Position numbers and translations under genes: made by a program. Below are positions 25,214 through 33,245 of a stretch of 64,000 nt of DNA, piece after piece. Under the pieces are notes generated by a model. The model searched no databases. It had not been told where the DNA came from and saw only the letters and a program-made list of their open reading frames with translations. The stretch is from Anaerolineales bacterium (GTDB lineage Bacteria; Chloroflexota; Anaerolineae; JAAEKA01): contig JACKBI010000003.1 in the NCBI GenBank assembly GCA_020634615.1, forward strand, positions 124,001 through 188,000, given 5' to 3'. Every line of letters starts with the position of its first letter. The stretch's first letter is position 1.

Positions 25214-26341
25214 CTAGGCTTGCTGGCGTTTGCGCAGGAAAGCCGGGATATCCAGATCGTCAGGGTTGTAGGTTCGCACCGGGAATGGTACGGTCTTGTC
25301 GCTCCGCTCCGGAGACACTGCGCTCGGGAATGGACGCGCGCCCGGAACAGGTTTCTGTGCAGTGGCAGCGACCTCGAAACCGGTGGCGATCACCGTGACG
25401 CGGATCTCGCCTTCCATATTCGGATCCAGGACGGCTCCGAAGATGATGTTGGATTCGGGGTGTGCCGTAGCGCGGATGATCTCCGCTGCCTCGTTCACCT
25501 CGTGCAGCGACATATCCATGCCGCCGGTCACATTGAACAGGATGCTTTGGGCGCCGTCGATGCTGACGTCCAGCAACTTGCTGGCGATGGCGCCTTCGGC
25601 TGCCTGCTGGGCACGGCCTTCGCCGCTGGCAGAGCCAATAGCCATCAACGCCGATCCACCGTTTTCCATCACCGCGCGCACATCGGCAAAGTCCAGGTTG
25701 ATCAGGCCGGGAATGGTGATCAGTTCGCTGATACCCTGGATGCCCTGGCGCAACACATCGTCGGCCACGTTGAAGGCGTCGCGGATGCTGGATTTCTTGT
25801 CGACAATCTGCAGAAGGCGATCGTTCGGGATGACGATCAGCGTGTCGACCTGTTCCTTGAGTCGCTGCAAGCCCTCTTCAGCAACACGGCGGCGCTTGGC
25901 GCCCTCAAAAGCAAAGGGGCGGGTAACAACGCCGATGGTCAGTGCGCCGGTTTCACGAGCCAACTGCGCAACCACGGGTGCTGCACCCGTACCTGTGCCG
26001 CCACCCATGCCAGCCGTCACGAACACCATGTCAGCGCCGTCCACCATATTGCCCAGATCTTCAGCCGACTCGACGGCGGCCTTCTCGCCAACTCCGGGAT
26101 CTCCGCCGGCGCCCAGGCCGCGGGTCAGCTTGTCGCCGATGCGCAGCCGCTGCGGGGAATTTGCATCCAGCAGCGCCTGGGCGTCGGTGTTCACCACAAT
26201 GAATTCAACCCCCTGAATACCGGCTTCGATCATCCGGTTTACAGCATTGCTGCCGCCGCCGCCAACGCCGATCACGCGGATCTTGGCGAAGTTGTCGGCG
26301 AAGCTCGGCTGCGTGTCTCTCGTCACTTTCCTGGTAGTCAT
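25214..26341 (-). CDS. ftsZ: Cell division GTPase FtsZ
   Basis: This tubulin-like GTPase forms the Z-ring at mid-cell. The 375-residue protein has the signature GMGGGTGTGAAPVVA (about 115-129), the T7 loop LINLDFADVRAVMEN with catalytic Asp, and a C-terminal conserved peptide DIPAFLRKR that should contact FtsA or other membrane tethers. An ATG with GGAG upstream marks the start. It is the last gene of the dcw cluster, 79 bases after ftsA, and is followed by a hairpin. Confidence 0.98.
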   Translation of the reverse strand: MTTRKVTRDTQPSFADNFAKIRVIGVGGGGSNAVNRMIEAGIQGVEFIVVNTDAQALLDANSPQRLRIGDKLTRGLGAGGDPGVGEKAAVESAEDLGNMVDGADMVFVTAGMGGGTGTGAAPVVAQLARETGALTIGVVTRPFAFEGAKRRRVAEEGLQRLKEQVDTLIVIPNDRLLQIVDKKSSIRDAFNVADDVLRQGIQGISELITIPGLINLDFADVRAVMENGGSALMAIGSASGEGRAQQAAEGAIASKLLDVSIDGAQSILFNVTGGMDMSLHEVNEAAEIIRATAHPESNIIFGAVLDPNMEGEIRVTVIATGFEVAATAQKPVPGARPFPSAVSPERSDKTVPFPVRTYNPDDLDIPAFLRKRQQA

Positions 26342-26420
26342 GTCGTCGCTCCTCTACTATCTGTCAAGTTATGCCGTATCTCGGCATTCCGGTTGCCAAT
26401 TGCCGCCTGAGAGTTCCCGT

Positions 26421-27647
26421 TCAATCAGGCAACAGATTCTGTAGCCAGCGCATGATCCGTTCCATGAAGGAACTTTGCTGGCGCCGATCTCCATGTTCAA
26501 CGGCCACCCATTGGCCTTTGAGCGCCCACCTCAGCATCCCAACGCCGGTGGCGTTGTCAGGAGTGCGCAGCTCATCGGGCAGCCCGGCGAAACCTGCGGG
26601 TGCGCCGATGCGCACCGGCAGATGGGTCATCTGCCGCGCCAGGTCACGTAGTCCGGCAAGTCGAGCCGTGCCGCCGGTGAGCACCAGCCCCGCCGGGATC
26701 AGCCCGTCATAACCGGATCGCTTGATCTCCCTGAGAATCAGGTTGATCATCTCTTCCGCCCGCGCTTCCAGTATCTCAGCCACCAAGAGCCGGGATACAA
26801 CGCGGGGTTCCGACTCGCCAAACACCTCGACATTTACTTCCTGGTCTGGCGCGATGCGGTCGGCCATGGCGCTGCCATAGCGGATCTTCAGTTGCTCGGC
26901 AGCCTCAAAGGGCGCACCCAGGCCAACTGCCAGGTCGTGGGTCAGGTGCTGGCCGCCCACATCGAGGACAACCGTGTGCCACAGGCTGCCCTTGATGAAC
27001 ATCGCGACATCGGTGGTGCCGCCGCCGATGTCCACCACGACCACGCCCATGTCGCGCTCGGCGTCGGTCAGGACTGCTTCACCCGATGCCAGCGGCTCCA
27101 GCACCAGCTCCTCGATCTCGATGCCGTGGGTCTGCACGCAACTCAACAGGTTGCGCACCGCGCCGGTGGCTCCGGTAACAACCTGTGCATCAACCGAAAG
27201 CCGGAAGCCGTGCATTCCCAATGGGTCCTGCAGGTCCTCCTGCTCATCGACTGCGAAGCTGCGGGCGACAACGTGGATGATCTCACGGTTGTGCGGCAAT
27301 GCCACCGCACGAGCAGCTTCCTTGACGCGCGCCACATCATCAGGCGTTACCACGCGGTTGCGACCGATGGGCACAGCGCCGCGGCTGGGCTGCGCATCGA
27401 TGTGGCTGCCGGCAATGCCGACATAGGCGCGACCGATAGATCGATCCGCGGCATGCTCAGCCTCTTCGATGGCCTGGCCGATGGCCGCAGTGGCAGCGGC
27501 CACGTTGGTCACAACGCCTTTGGTCATGCCATCGGACGGCGCGCTGCCAAAGCCCAGGACGTGGAGGGTGTCCGCGTCGATGACCTCAGCGATTATTGTG
27601 GTGACTTTGGTAGTGCCAACATCGATGGCACAGATTATATCGGCCAC
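26421..27647 (-). CDS. ftsA: Cell division protein FtsA
   Basis: This actin-like ATPase anchors FtsZ to the membrane. The 408-residue protein starts at a GTG and shows the phosphate-1 motif AIDVGTTKV, the 1C/SHS2 region (about 85-165), phosphate-2 VVVDIGGGTTDVAMF and the adenosine motif LVLTGGTARLAGL. The C-terminal SSFMERIMRWLQNLLPD is an amphipathic membrane-targeting helix. Order ftsQ-ftsA-ftsZ is conserved here. It starts 23 bases after ftsQ. Confidence 0.97.
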   Translation of the reverse strand: MADIICAIDVGTTKVTTIIAEVIDADTLHVLGFGSAPSDGMTKGVVTNVAAATAAIGQAIEEAEHAADRSIGRAYVGIAGSHIDAQPSRGAVPIGRNRVVTPDDVARVKEAARAVALPHNREIIHVVARSFAVDEQEDLQDPLGMHGFRLSVDAQVVTGATGAVRNLLSCVQTHGIEIEELVLEPLASGEAVLTDAERDMGVVVVDIGGGTTDVAMFIKGSLWHTVVLDVGGQHLTHDLAVGLGAPFEAAEQLKIRYGSAMADRIAPDQEVNVEVFGESEPRVVSRLLVAEILEARAEEMINLILREIKRSGYDGLIPAGLVLTGGTARLAGLRDLARQMTHLPVRIGAPAGFAGLPDELRTPDNATGVGMLRWALKGQWVAVEHGDRRQQSSFMERIMRWLQNLLPD

Positions 27648-27670
27648 GTTTCTCGTTCCTGAACCAGCCG

Positions 27671-28555
27671 CTAGGGCAGTTTCAATGTGTAACCATCTTC
27701 GTAACGCCAGTCGATCTCCAGCGGCATCTGGCCCAGACTGGCCAGGCTGCCCTGCAACACCAGTAGTTCGTCGACCCGCTGCGCCAGGCCGTCCGGCTTG
27801 CCAAGCAACACAGCCGTGCCACTGGCCAGATGGAATTGCAAGCCGTTGAACCGGTCATAGGCGAATTCGTTGATCTCCGGCAATTGTTGTTTCAACTCGT
27901 GAACGCTGCTGATCAACTGCGTATCGACGCCGCCATCCGGTCGCACGGTACTTCCGTCCAGGTCGGTAAACACTGGAAGATTCACGTCCGCGCTGGCCAC
28001 CGGCATGGTCACGCCATCCACATCGACCCACAGATCCTGGCCGTTGACCCGCCAGAGCGCCACGGGCACCCGCTCCTCAACATCGATACGCACCAGGTTT
28101 GGCAGGGCCGTCAGCACCGTCGCCCGCTTGACGTAGGGCAGCGCCTCGATTCTCTGCGCCGCCTCGCGGGTGTTGACCCAGAAAATGCTGTAACCGTTGA
28201 CGTCCGCCTGCTGGTAGATCTGATCCATCGGACTATACTGCACGCCGCGAATGTCAGCGGCATGCACATAAAAGTGGCTATCAGCGAAGCCAAACACCAC
28301 CAGACCTACCAGCACAAGCGCCAGCACGAGGGCCAATGCCCGTCGTTTTCCAAGACGGGGCATCGCAGGCGCCTGACGCGGTTGGCGCGACTTGGCCGGT
28401 TTCGCCGCCTTGGACACCCGGGTCTTGCGCTCGACCTTCGTCGGACCGGGCGCAGTCGATCGATAGGTGCGTGACTGCTTGCGAGCAGTCCGCCGCCGCT
28501 CTTCCGGAGTACGGCTCCTGCTTTTCACCTGACCTGGCTTGGCCTTGCCGCTCAT
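27671..28555 (-). CDS. ftsQ: Cell division protein FtsQ (DivIB)
   Basis: The 294-residue bitopic protein has a long, very basic cytoplasmic N-terminus (about 1-70, rich in Arg/Lys/Ser/Thr) and one membrane helix (about 72-90). A POTRA domain follows (ADIRGVQYSPMDQIYQQ onward), then the beta domain ERVPVALWRVNGQDLWVDVDG typical of FtsQ. It bridges cytoplasmic and periplasmic divisome parts and, in model bacteria, binds FtsL and FtsB. The ATG overlaps the ddl stop (ATGA), so the two are translationally coupled. Confidence 0.93.
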   Translation of the reverse strand: MSGKAKPGQVKSRSRTPEERRRTARKQSRTYRSTAPGPTKVERKTRVSKAAKPAKSRQPRQAPAMPRLGKRRALALVLALVLVGLVVFGFADSHFYVHAADIRGVQYSPMDQIYQQADVNGYSIFWVNTREAAQRIEALPYVKRATVLTALPNLVRIDVEERVPVALWRVNGQDLWVDVDGVTMPVASADVNLPVFTDLDGSTVRPDGGVDTQLISSVHELKQQLPEINEFAYDRFNGLQFHLASGTAVLLGKPDGLAQRVDELLVLQGSLASLGQMPLEIDWRYEDGYTLKLP

Positions 28556-29652
28556 GATGGCGTTCCAACCGATGGCGCATAGGTTGTCTCCGAACGTGCC
28601 CGGTCCTGCTGCCGCTCGACCGCCAATTCAACCAGCCGGTCGACCAGCCGATTGAAGGGCAGACCACTGGCCTCCCACAGCTTGGGATACATACTGATGC
28701 TGGTGAAGCCAGGAATGGTATTGATTTCGTTAATGTACAGGTCACCGCTGCTGCGATCCAGCAGAAAATCTACCCGTGCCATACCTGCGCCATCCACGAT
28801 GCGGAACGCCTGTACTGCCAGTCGCTGCACCTCGGCCTGCTGCTCAGCTGTCAAGGGCGCCGGAATGAGAAGCTCCGAGTCGTCATCGATGTACTTCGCT
28901 GCGTAATCATAGTACTCGCGGGCCGGCACGACTTCGCCGGGAACCGATGCTATGGGCTCGTCGTTACCCAGGACGCTGACTTCGATCTCACGGGCATCGA
29001 CGCCTGCCTCAACCACCAGCTTGCGATCATATCTGGCGGCTTCGCGAATCGCTGCGGCAAGCTGGCTGCTGTTCCTGGCCTTGCTGATGCCAACGCTGGA
29101 ACCGAGATTGGCCGGCTTGACGAACACTGGATACGCCAGCTGACTTTCAACGAACGCCAGGACTTCGTCAGGATCAGCATCCCACGCCTTGCGCAGCAGT
29201 ACCAGATAGGGCACCTGCGGCAACGCATGTACGGCAAACAGCGCTTTGCATACTGCCTTGTCCATGGCCACTGCCGAGGCCAGCACACCGCAACCGACGT
29301 ACGGAACGCCGGCCAGTTCCAGCAAGCCCTGCACCGTGCCGTCTTCGCCCAGCGGGCCATGCAGCACGGGAAAGACCACATCCAGGTCAAGCAGCGACTC
29401 GGTTCGCGGCACGATGCCGACTGCCGGCTCGGCAGCTACCAGCGCCGCGGGCATCGCGTCTGACGACGAACCGGCCAGCAGCAACTGCGACGCCTCACCC
29501 AACAGCCAGCGCCCCTGCTTGTCGATGCCAATCGGCACGATCTCGTACCGTTCAGGATCGAAAGCACCGATCACCGAGCGAGCTGAACGCAGGCTAACTT
29601 CATGCTCACCGGAGCGCCCGCCAAAGAGAACGCCCACACGCAGCTTGCTCAT
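28552..29652 (-). CDS. ddl: D-alanine--D-alanine ligase
   Basis: This ligase joins two D-Ala in an ATP-dependent step for the peptidoglycan stem peptide. The 366-residue ATP-grasp enzyme starts with VGVLFGGRSGEHEVSLRSA, contains VFPVLHGPLGEDGTVQGLLE and YPVFVKPANLGSSVGISKA, and ends with the Mg-binding INEINTIPGFTSISMYPKL. The ATG at 29652 overlaps the murC-murB stop (ATGA) and sits behind GAGGGAG; an in-frame upstream start would invade that gene. It is followed by ftsQ with another 4-base overlap. Confidence 0.96.
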   Translation of the reverse strand: MSKLRVGVLFGGRSGEHEVSLRSARSVIGAFDPERYEIVPIGIDKQGRWLLGEASQLLLAGSSSDAMPAALVAAEPAVGIVPRTESLLDLDVVFPVLHGPLGEDGTVQGLLELAGVPYVGCGVLASAVAMDKAVCKALFAVHALPQVPYLVLLRKAWDADPDEVLAFVESQLAYPVFVKPANLGSSVGISKARNSSQLAAAIREAARYDRKLVVEAGVDAREIEVSVLGNDEPIASVPGEVVPAREYYDYAAKYIDDDSELLIPAPLTAEQQAEVQRLAVQAFRIVDGAGMARVDFLLDRSSGDLYINEINTIPGFTSISMYPKLWEASGLPFNRLVDRLVELAVERQQDRARSETTYAPSVGTPS

Positions 29653-32087
29653 GACGCCTGCTCCCTCAACGACCGGTAAGGCGGCTGAGACGCCCAATCA
29701 CCCAGAAACAGGATCTCCGGCATCAGTTCGACACCCAGTACATCCCATGCGCTGCGGCGGGCCAGATCGATCAACGCCAGGACATCTGCTGCCGTGGCGC
29801 CGCCCAGGTTCACAATGAAATTGGCGTGAACCGCTGAAAACTGCGCGCCACCAATCGAATGGCCCTTCAGCCCCAGCGAGTCGATAATGCGCCCGGCGTA
29901 GTCGCCCGGCGGATTCTGAAAAATTGAGCCGACGCTAGGTTCAGTCGGTTGCGTCGCACGCCGGTGAGCCAGAAACCCTGCCGCCCAGCCTTCCATCTCG
30001 GCCGTGTCGCCTGCCTGCAGCTGAAAAGCCGCTGACAGTACAACAGGCGCTGGCTGGCCAGCACGGAGCAGCACCTTCATTGCGCTGCTCCGGTACTCAT
30101 ACTGGAAACGTGCCGCCGGCCACTCAGCCAGCGAGCCATCCGGGTTGAGCACCGCAGCACGCAGTAGACTGCCGGCAATGTCGCCACCATGGGCGCCCGC
30201 GTTCCCGACTACGGCGCCACCCACAGTTCCTGGAACACTGACACACCACTCCAAACCGCTCAATCCCCAGCGCATCGACTGGCGGGCAAGACCGGCAAGA
30301 TTCACGCCTGATTCCGCCCAGACGACCTGGCCGTCCCGTTGCTGCACGGAACGGCACGCATTGGCAAGGACAAGGCCGCGTACACCGGCGTCACTGAACA
30401 ATGCATTGCTGCCACCGCCGAGCACCATTACCGGCACTGAGTGTTCGCGGGCCAGTCGCACTGCCGCGACCAACTGATCCGTCTCGTTGACTGTGATGAA
30501 CAGATCAGCCGGACCACCGATGCGCATCGTCGTGTGGCTGGCCAGCAACTCATCGAACCGCACGGCCAATCCTGTACGCTGGGCGATGGCCGCAGCCAGG
30601 TCAGCATACCGATCACTCATAAGAGCTGGCACCCTGGAATCGTCACGAGCCTGCAAGCCGGCCAAAACCCGCTGGCCTACCTGGTTGCCATCGCCGGCGC
30701 CAAGGGTCAACAACACGTCGCCTGCACGCAATTCATCGAGTAACGTCGCCGTGGCCGCGTCTAAACTGCCTGCAAAGCGGGCATCGGGATGGGACGAAAG
30801 CACCCGAACCAGATCGGATGCGGCCACGCCCAGGCTATCACGTTCTCGGGCTGCGTAGATGTCTGTGATGAGCACGTGATCGGCGTTTTCAAAACTGTCG
30901 CAAAACTCGGTTAGCAAGGCATGAGTGCGGCTGTACGTATGCGGCTGGAACAGTACCCAAAGGGCACGGCGGGGAAATTGCTGCCGTGCCGCACTCAATG
31001 TTGCTCGCACCTCGGCAGGATGGTGCGCATAGTCGTCAAAGATCATTATATCATAGCTTTCGCCAATAAATTCAAGTCTGCGGGCTGTTCCAGTCAATTT
31101 TTGCAAAATTTTAAGGTTTTTTGCAGGAGCCGTGAAAACGTCAAACCCGGCCTCGGCACAGGCCGCCAGCGCCGCCAGAAAATTGAGTACGTTGTGGTGG
31201 CCAGACAACGGCAGCGTCACTCGCCCGACCAGCGCCTGGTTGTGCAACACGTCGAAGTCCTGGCCGCCCGCTGCATTGACACTGATCACGGCCGCCTGCC
31301 AATCAGCCGGCCGTGAAGCGCTATACGAAACCCACCGCGCCTCCAGACCGGGCAACCGCGCTTGCAGACTGGCAGCGCCAGGGTCATCAGCGCAGATCAC
31401 CACCGCACCGCCAGCCCTGACTAAGGCTGCAAAATCAACAAACGCGTGCTGATAGGACGCCGGGTTCGGATAGCAATCCACATGATCCCACTCGACATTG
31501 GTGATGACGGCAATGTCAGGGCGCAAGCCGAGAAATGTATGGTCATATTCATCGGCCTCGATTACGAAGGGACCACCGCTGCGTCCGGCCCGGGCCGACG
31601 TGCCCAGCGACAGGATGGTGCTGCCGACGATGAAACCCGGTTCGGCGCCCAAACTGTCGAGCATGGTGGCGATCATAGCGCTGGAGGTGGTCTTGCCATG
31701 GGTTCCAGCAACGCAAATCGCACGCTGGCCGGCCATCAGTGGCGCCAGGAAATGATCCCGTTTGACAACCAGCACACCGGCCTGCTGCGCGGCCTCCAGT
31801 TCAGGGTGGTCAGGCGCAACAGCCGATGACACCAGCAGGAGATCGGCCTCTGCAGCATGGCTCGCACTGTGCCCCACCGACACCGACGCGCCGAGCTGCC
31901 TGAGTTCGTCAATCACGACAGAGTCTTGGCGATCGCAGCCGGACACACTGAAACCGCGCTGAAGCAACACGCGCGCTATGGCCGACAGCCCAGCGCCGCC
32001 GATCCCCATCAGGTGAATGCGTGTGCTGGCCGGAGCAGCCAGCAGAGCCGCCAGCCGCGCATCGATAGACTGAGACGACATCATCAT
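29649..32087 (-). CDS. murC/murB: Fused MurC-MurB: UDP-MurNAc-L-Ala ligase and UDP-enolpyruvyl-GlcNAc reductase
   Basis: A single 812-codon frame encodes two enzymes. Residues 1 to about 490 are MurC, with the N-terminal GIGGAGLSAIARVL, the ATP P-loop AGTHGKTTSS, EADEYD and DDYAHHP. Residues about 510-812 are MurB: MRIGGPADLF, VLGGGSNALFSD, VPGTVGGAVVGNAG, then VGSIFQNP with the catalytic Ser and the final Glu region MPEI. MurB makes UDP-MurNAc and MurC adds L-Ala, so the fusion links consecutive steps. Three Met codons open the frame, overlapping the upstream stop. A strikingly AT-rich patch (31040-31130) lies inside MurC. Confidence 0.95.
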   Translation of the reverse strand: MMMSSQSIDARLAALLAAPASTRIHLMGIGGAGLSAIARVLLQRGFSVSGCDRQDSVVIDELRQLGASVSVGHSASHAAEADLLLVSSAVAPDHPELEAAQQAGVLVVKRDHFLAPLMAGQRAICVAGTHGKTTSSAMIATMLDSLGAEPGFIVGSTILSLGTSARAGRSGGPFVIEADEYDHTFLGLRPDIAVITNVEWDHVDCYPNPASYQHAFVDFAALVRAGGAVVICADDPGAASLQARLPGLEARWVSYSASRPADWQAAVISVNAAGGQDFDVLHNQALVGRVTLPLSGHHNVLNFLAALAACAEAGFDVFTAPAKNLKILQKLTGTARRLEFIGESYDIMIFDDYAHHPAEVRATLSAARQQFPRRALWVLFQPHTYSRTHALLTEFCDSFENADHVLITDIYAARERDSLGVAASDLVRVLSSHPDARFAGSLDAATATLLDELRAGDVLLTLGAGDGNQVGQRVLAGLQARDDSRVPALMSDRYADLAAAIAQRTGLAVRFDELLASHTTMRIGGPADLFITVNETDQLVAAVRLAREHSVPVMVLGGGSNALFSDAGVRGLVLANACRSVQQRDGQVVWAESGVNLAGLARQSMRWGLSGLEWCVSVPGTVGGAVVGNAGAHGGDIAGSLLRAAVLNPDGSLAEWPAARFQYEYRSSAMKVLLRAGQPAPVVLSAAFQLQAGDTAEMEGWAAGFLAHRRATQPTEPSVGSIFQNPPGDYAGRIIDSLGLKGHSIGGAQFSAVHANFIVNLGGATAADVLALIDLARRSAWDVLGVELMPEILFLGDWASQPPYRSLREQAS

Positions 32088-32602
32088 TTGATGACTCGAA
32101 TGATCATCATCGTCACGGCCAGCAGAATGAAGAACTCCCAGCCGAAGATCGCCGGCGGCAAGATCTGGACGAAGAAATTGTAGAACGACGAATAGTCGGG
32201 CACAACGTCAGCGAAGGGATAGTTTGCTTTAGCGAGATAGTACCAGATGCTGCCCGCAAACAGATACCCGTTGATCAGACCCACCAGCAGGCTGACAAAC
32301 GCATTCTTGCCCGAACCGGGATACACCAGCCCAAGCCCCTGATACGAAATGAACGTGACCACCAGGATCATGATAACCGCGACGATTGCCCACATCGTCT
32401 CCAGACTGCTGGCCGTCATTCCGGCATCCAAGAGGAAACCGTTGATGCGCGCGCCAAAGGGGCCGTCGGTCAGGAACTCCAGGATGAAGAGCGTGATCAG
32501 CAGCATTGTCGTCACACCCAGCTCGCGCTGATAGCCGCGCACCAGGCCGACCGCGCCGAATATCGCGATAACAACTAGGAAGACAACTTCAACTGGACCC
32601 AT
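32084..32602 (-). CDS. CvpA-like multi-pass membrane protein in the dcw cluster
   Basis: The 172-residue product has about four membrane helices (about 4-24, 28-46, 68-90, 98-118) plus a hydrophobic C-terminal helix. The early segment VGLVRGYQRELGV resembles the start of CvpA-type proteins, which carry a conserved G-x-x-x-G/RG turn after helix 1. The ATG at 32602 overlaps the end of the preceding gene, and its stop overlaps the murC-murB start. It is therefore fully embedded in the operon and probably envelope- or division-related. No established function. Confidence 0.72.
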   Translation of the reverse strand: MGPVEVVFLVVIAIFGAVGLVRGYQRELGVTTMLLITLFILEFLTDGPFGARINGFLLDAGMTASSLETMWAIVAVIMILVVTFISYQGLGLVYPGSGKNAFVSLLVGLINGYLFAGSIWYYLAKANYPFADVVPDYSSFYNFFVQILPPAIFGWEFFILLAVTMMIIRVIK

Positions 32603-33245
32603 TGCCCTTACCCTTCCTGGCGCCACGCCGCACTGTAAGCAATAAGAACAGGACCAGGAATGCGCCGATCAAACATGTGAGCGTGCTGATCGTTTCCGGT
32701 TGGCTGAGGCGCGTCCAGAACTGGTTGGTAGCCACCTGGACTGCGCCAGGTTGGACGTCCGCCGGATAGAGAATTGGCACCGGGAATACCCCGGCCGGCA
32801 CCGCGCTGATCAGTGGAATGACGCCGGCCGCCAGCAGATAGCCATACAGAAATCCCCAGATCAGGCCGAAGACGCCCTTCTTGCTCTTCATCAGGGCCGC
32901 CAGGATCAGGGTGAAGCCGACCGCCATGGCAATCACCAACAGATACGCATACTTGATGTTGTCGCCTTCAAACGGTTTTTCGATGGTTGAGATCGTCTCG
33001 CCGACAGCTTCAAAGTCACCGCTGGCGATGGCGCCCAGACCTCCGTTGAGTACCAGCATGACACCGGTATACATCCCGTTCAGCAGCATGACGATCTGGT
33101 CAGAGAACAGGTCAATGGCCAGCAGCGTGCCGAACAGGATCAGCAACGAGATGAATGCCCAACGCGCGCCTTGAATGTAACCGATGGTCGCAAAAACAGC
33201 CATCGAAGTCGCCGCAAGCAAGAAAATCAGCAGGTTCAGGTTCAT
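32589..33245 (-). CDS. Second CvpA-like multi-pass membrane protein in the dcw cluster
   Basis: The 218-residue product has about five membrane helices. Its N-terminus (ATIGYIQGARWAFISLLIL) follows the same helix-Gly-polar-helix pattern as the next gene's product, suggesting a paralogous pair. A periplasmic-type loop (about 65-95) and a Pro-rich loop (about 140-170) separate the helices, and the C-terminus is short and basic. The ATG overlaps the murG stop (ATGA). I cannot assign a function. Position between murG and murC makes a role in wall precursor export or division plausible. Confidence 0.72.
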   Translation of the reverse strand: MNLNLLIFLLAATSMAVFATIGYIQGARWAFISLLILFGTLLAIDLFSDQIVMLLNGMYTGVMLVLNGGLGAIASGDFEAVGETISTIEKPFEGDNIKYAYLLVIAMAVGFTLILAALMKSKKGVFGLIWGFLYGYLLAAGVIPLISAVPAGVFPVPILYPADVQPGAVQVATNQFWTRLSQPETISTLTCLIGAFLVLFLLLTVRRGARKGKGNGSS

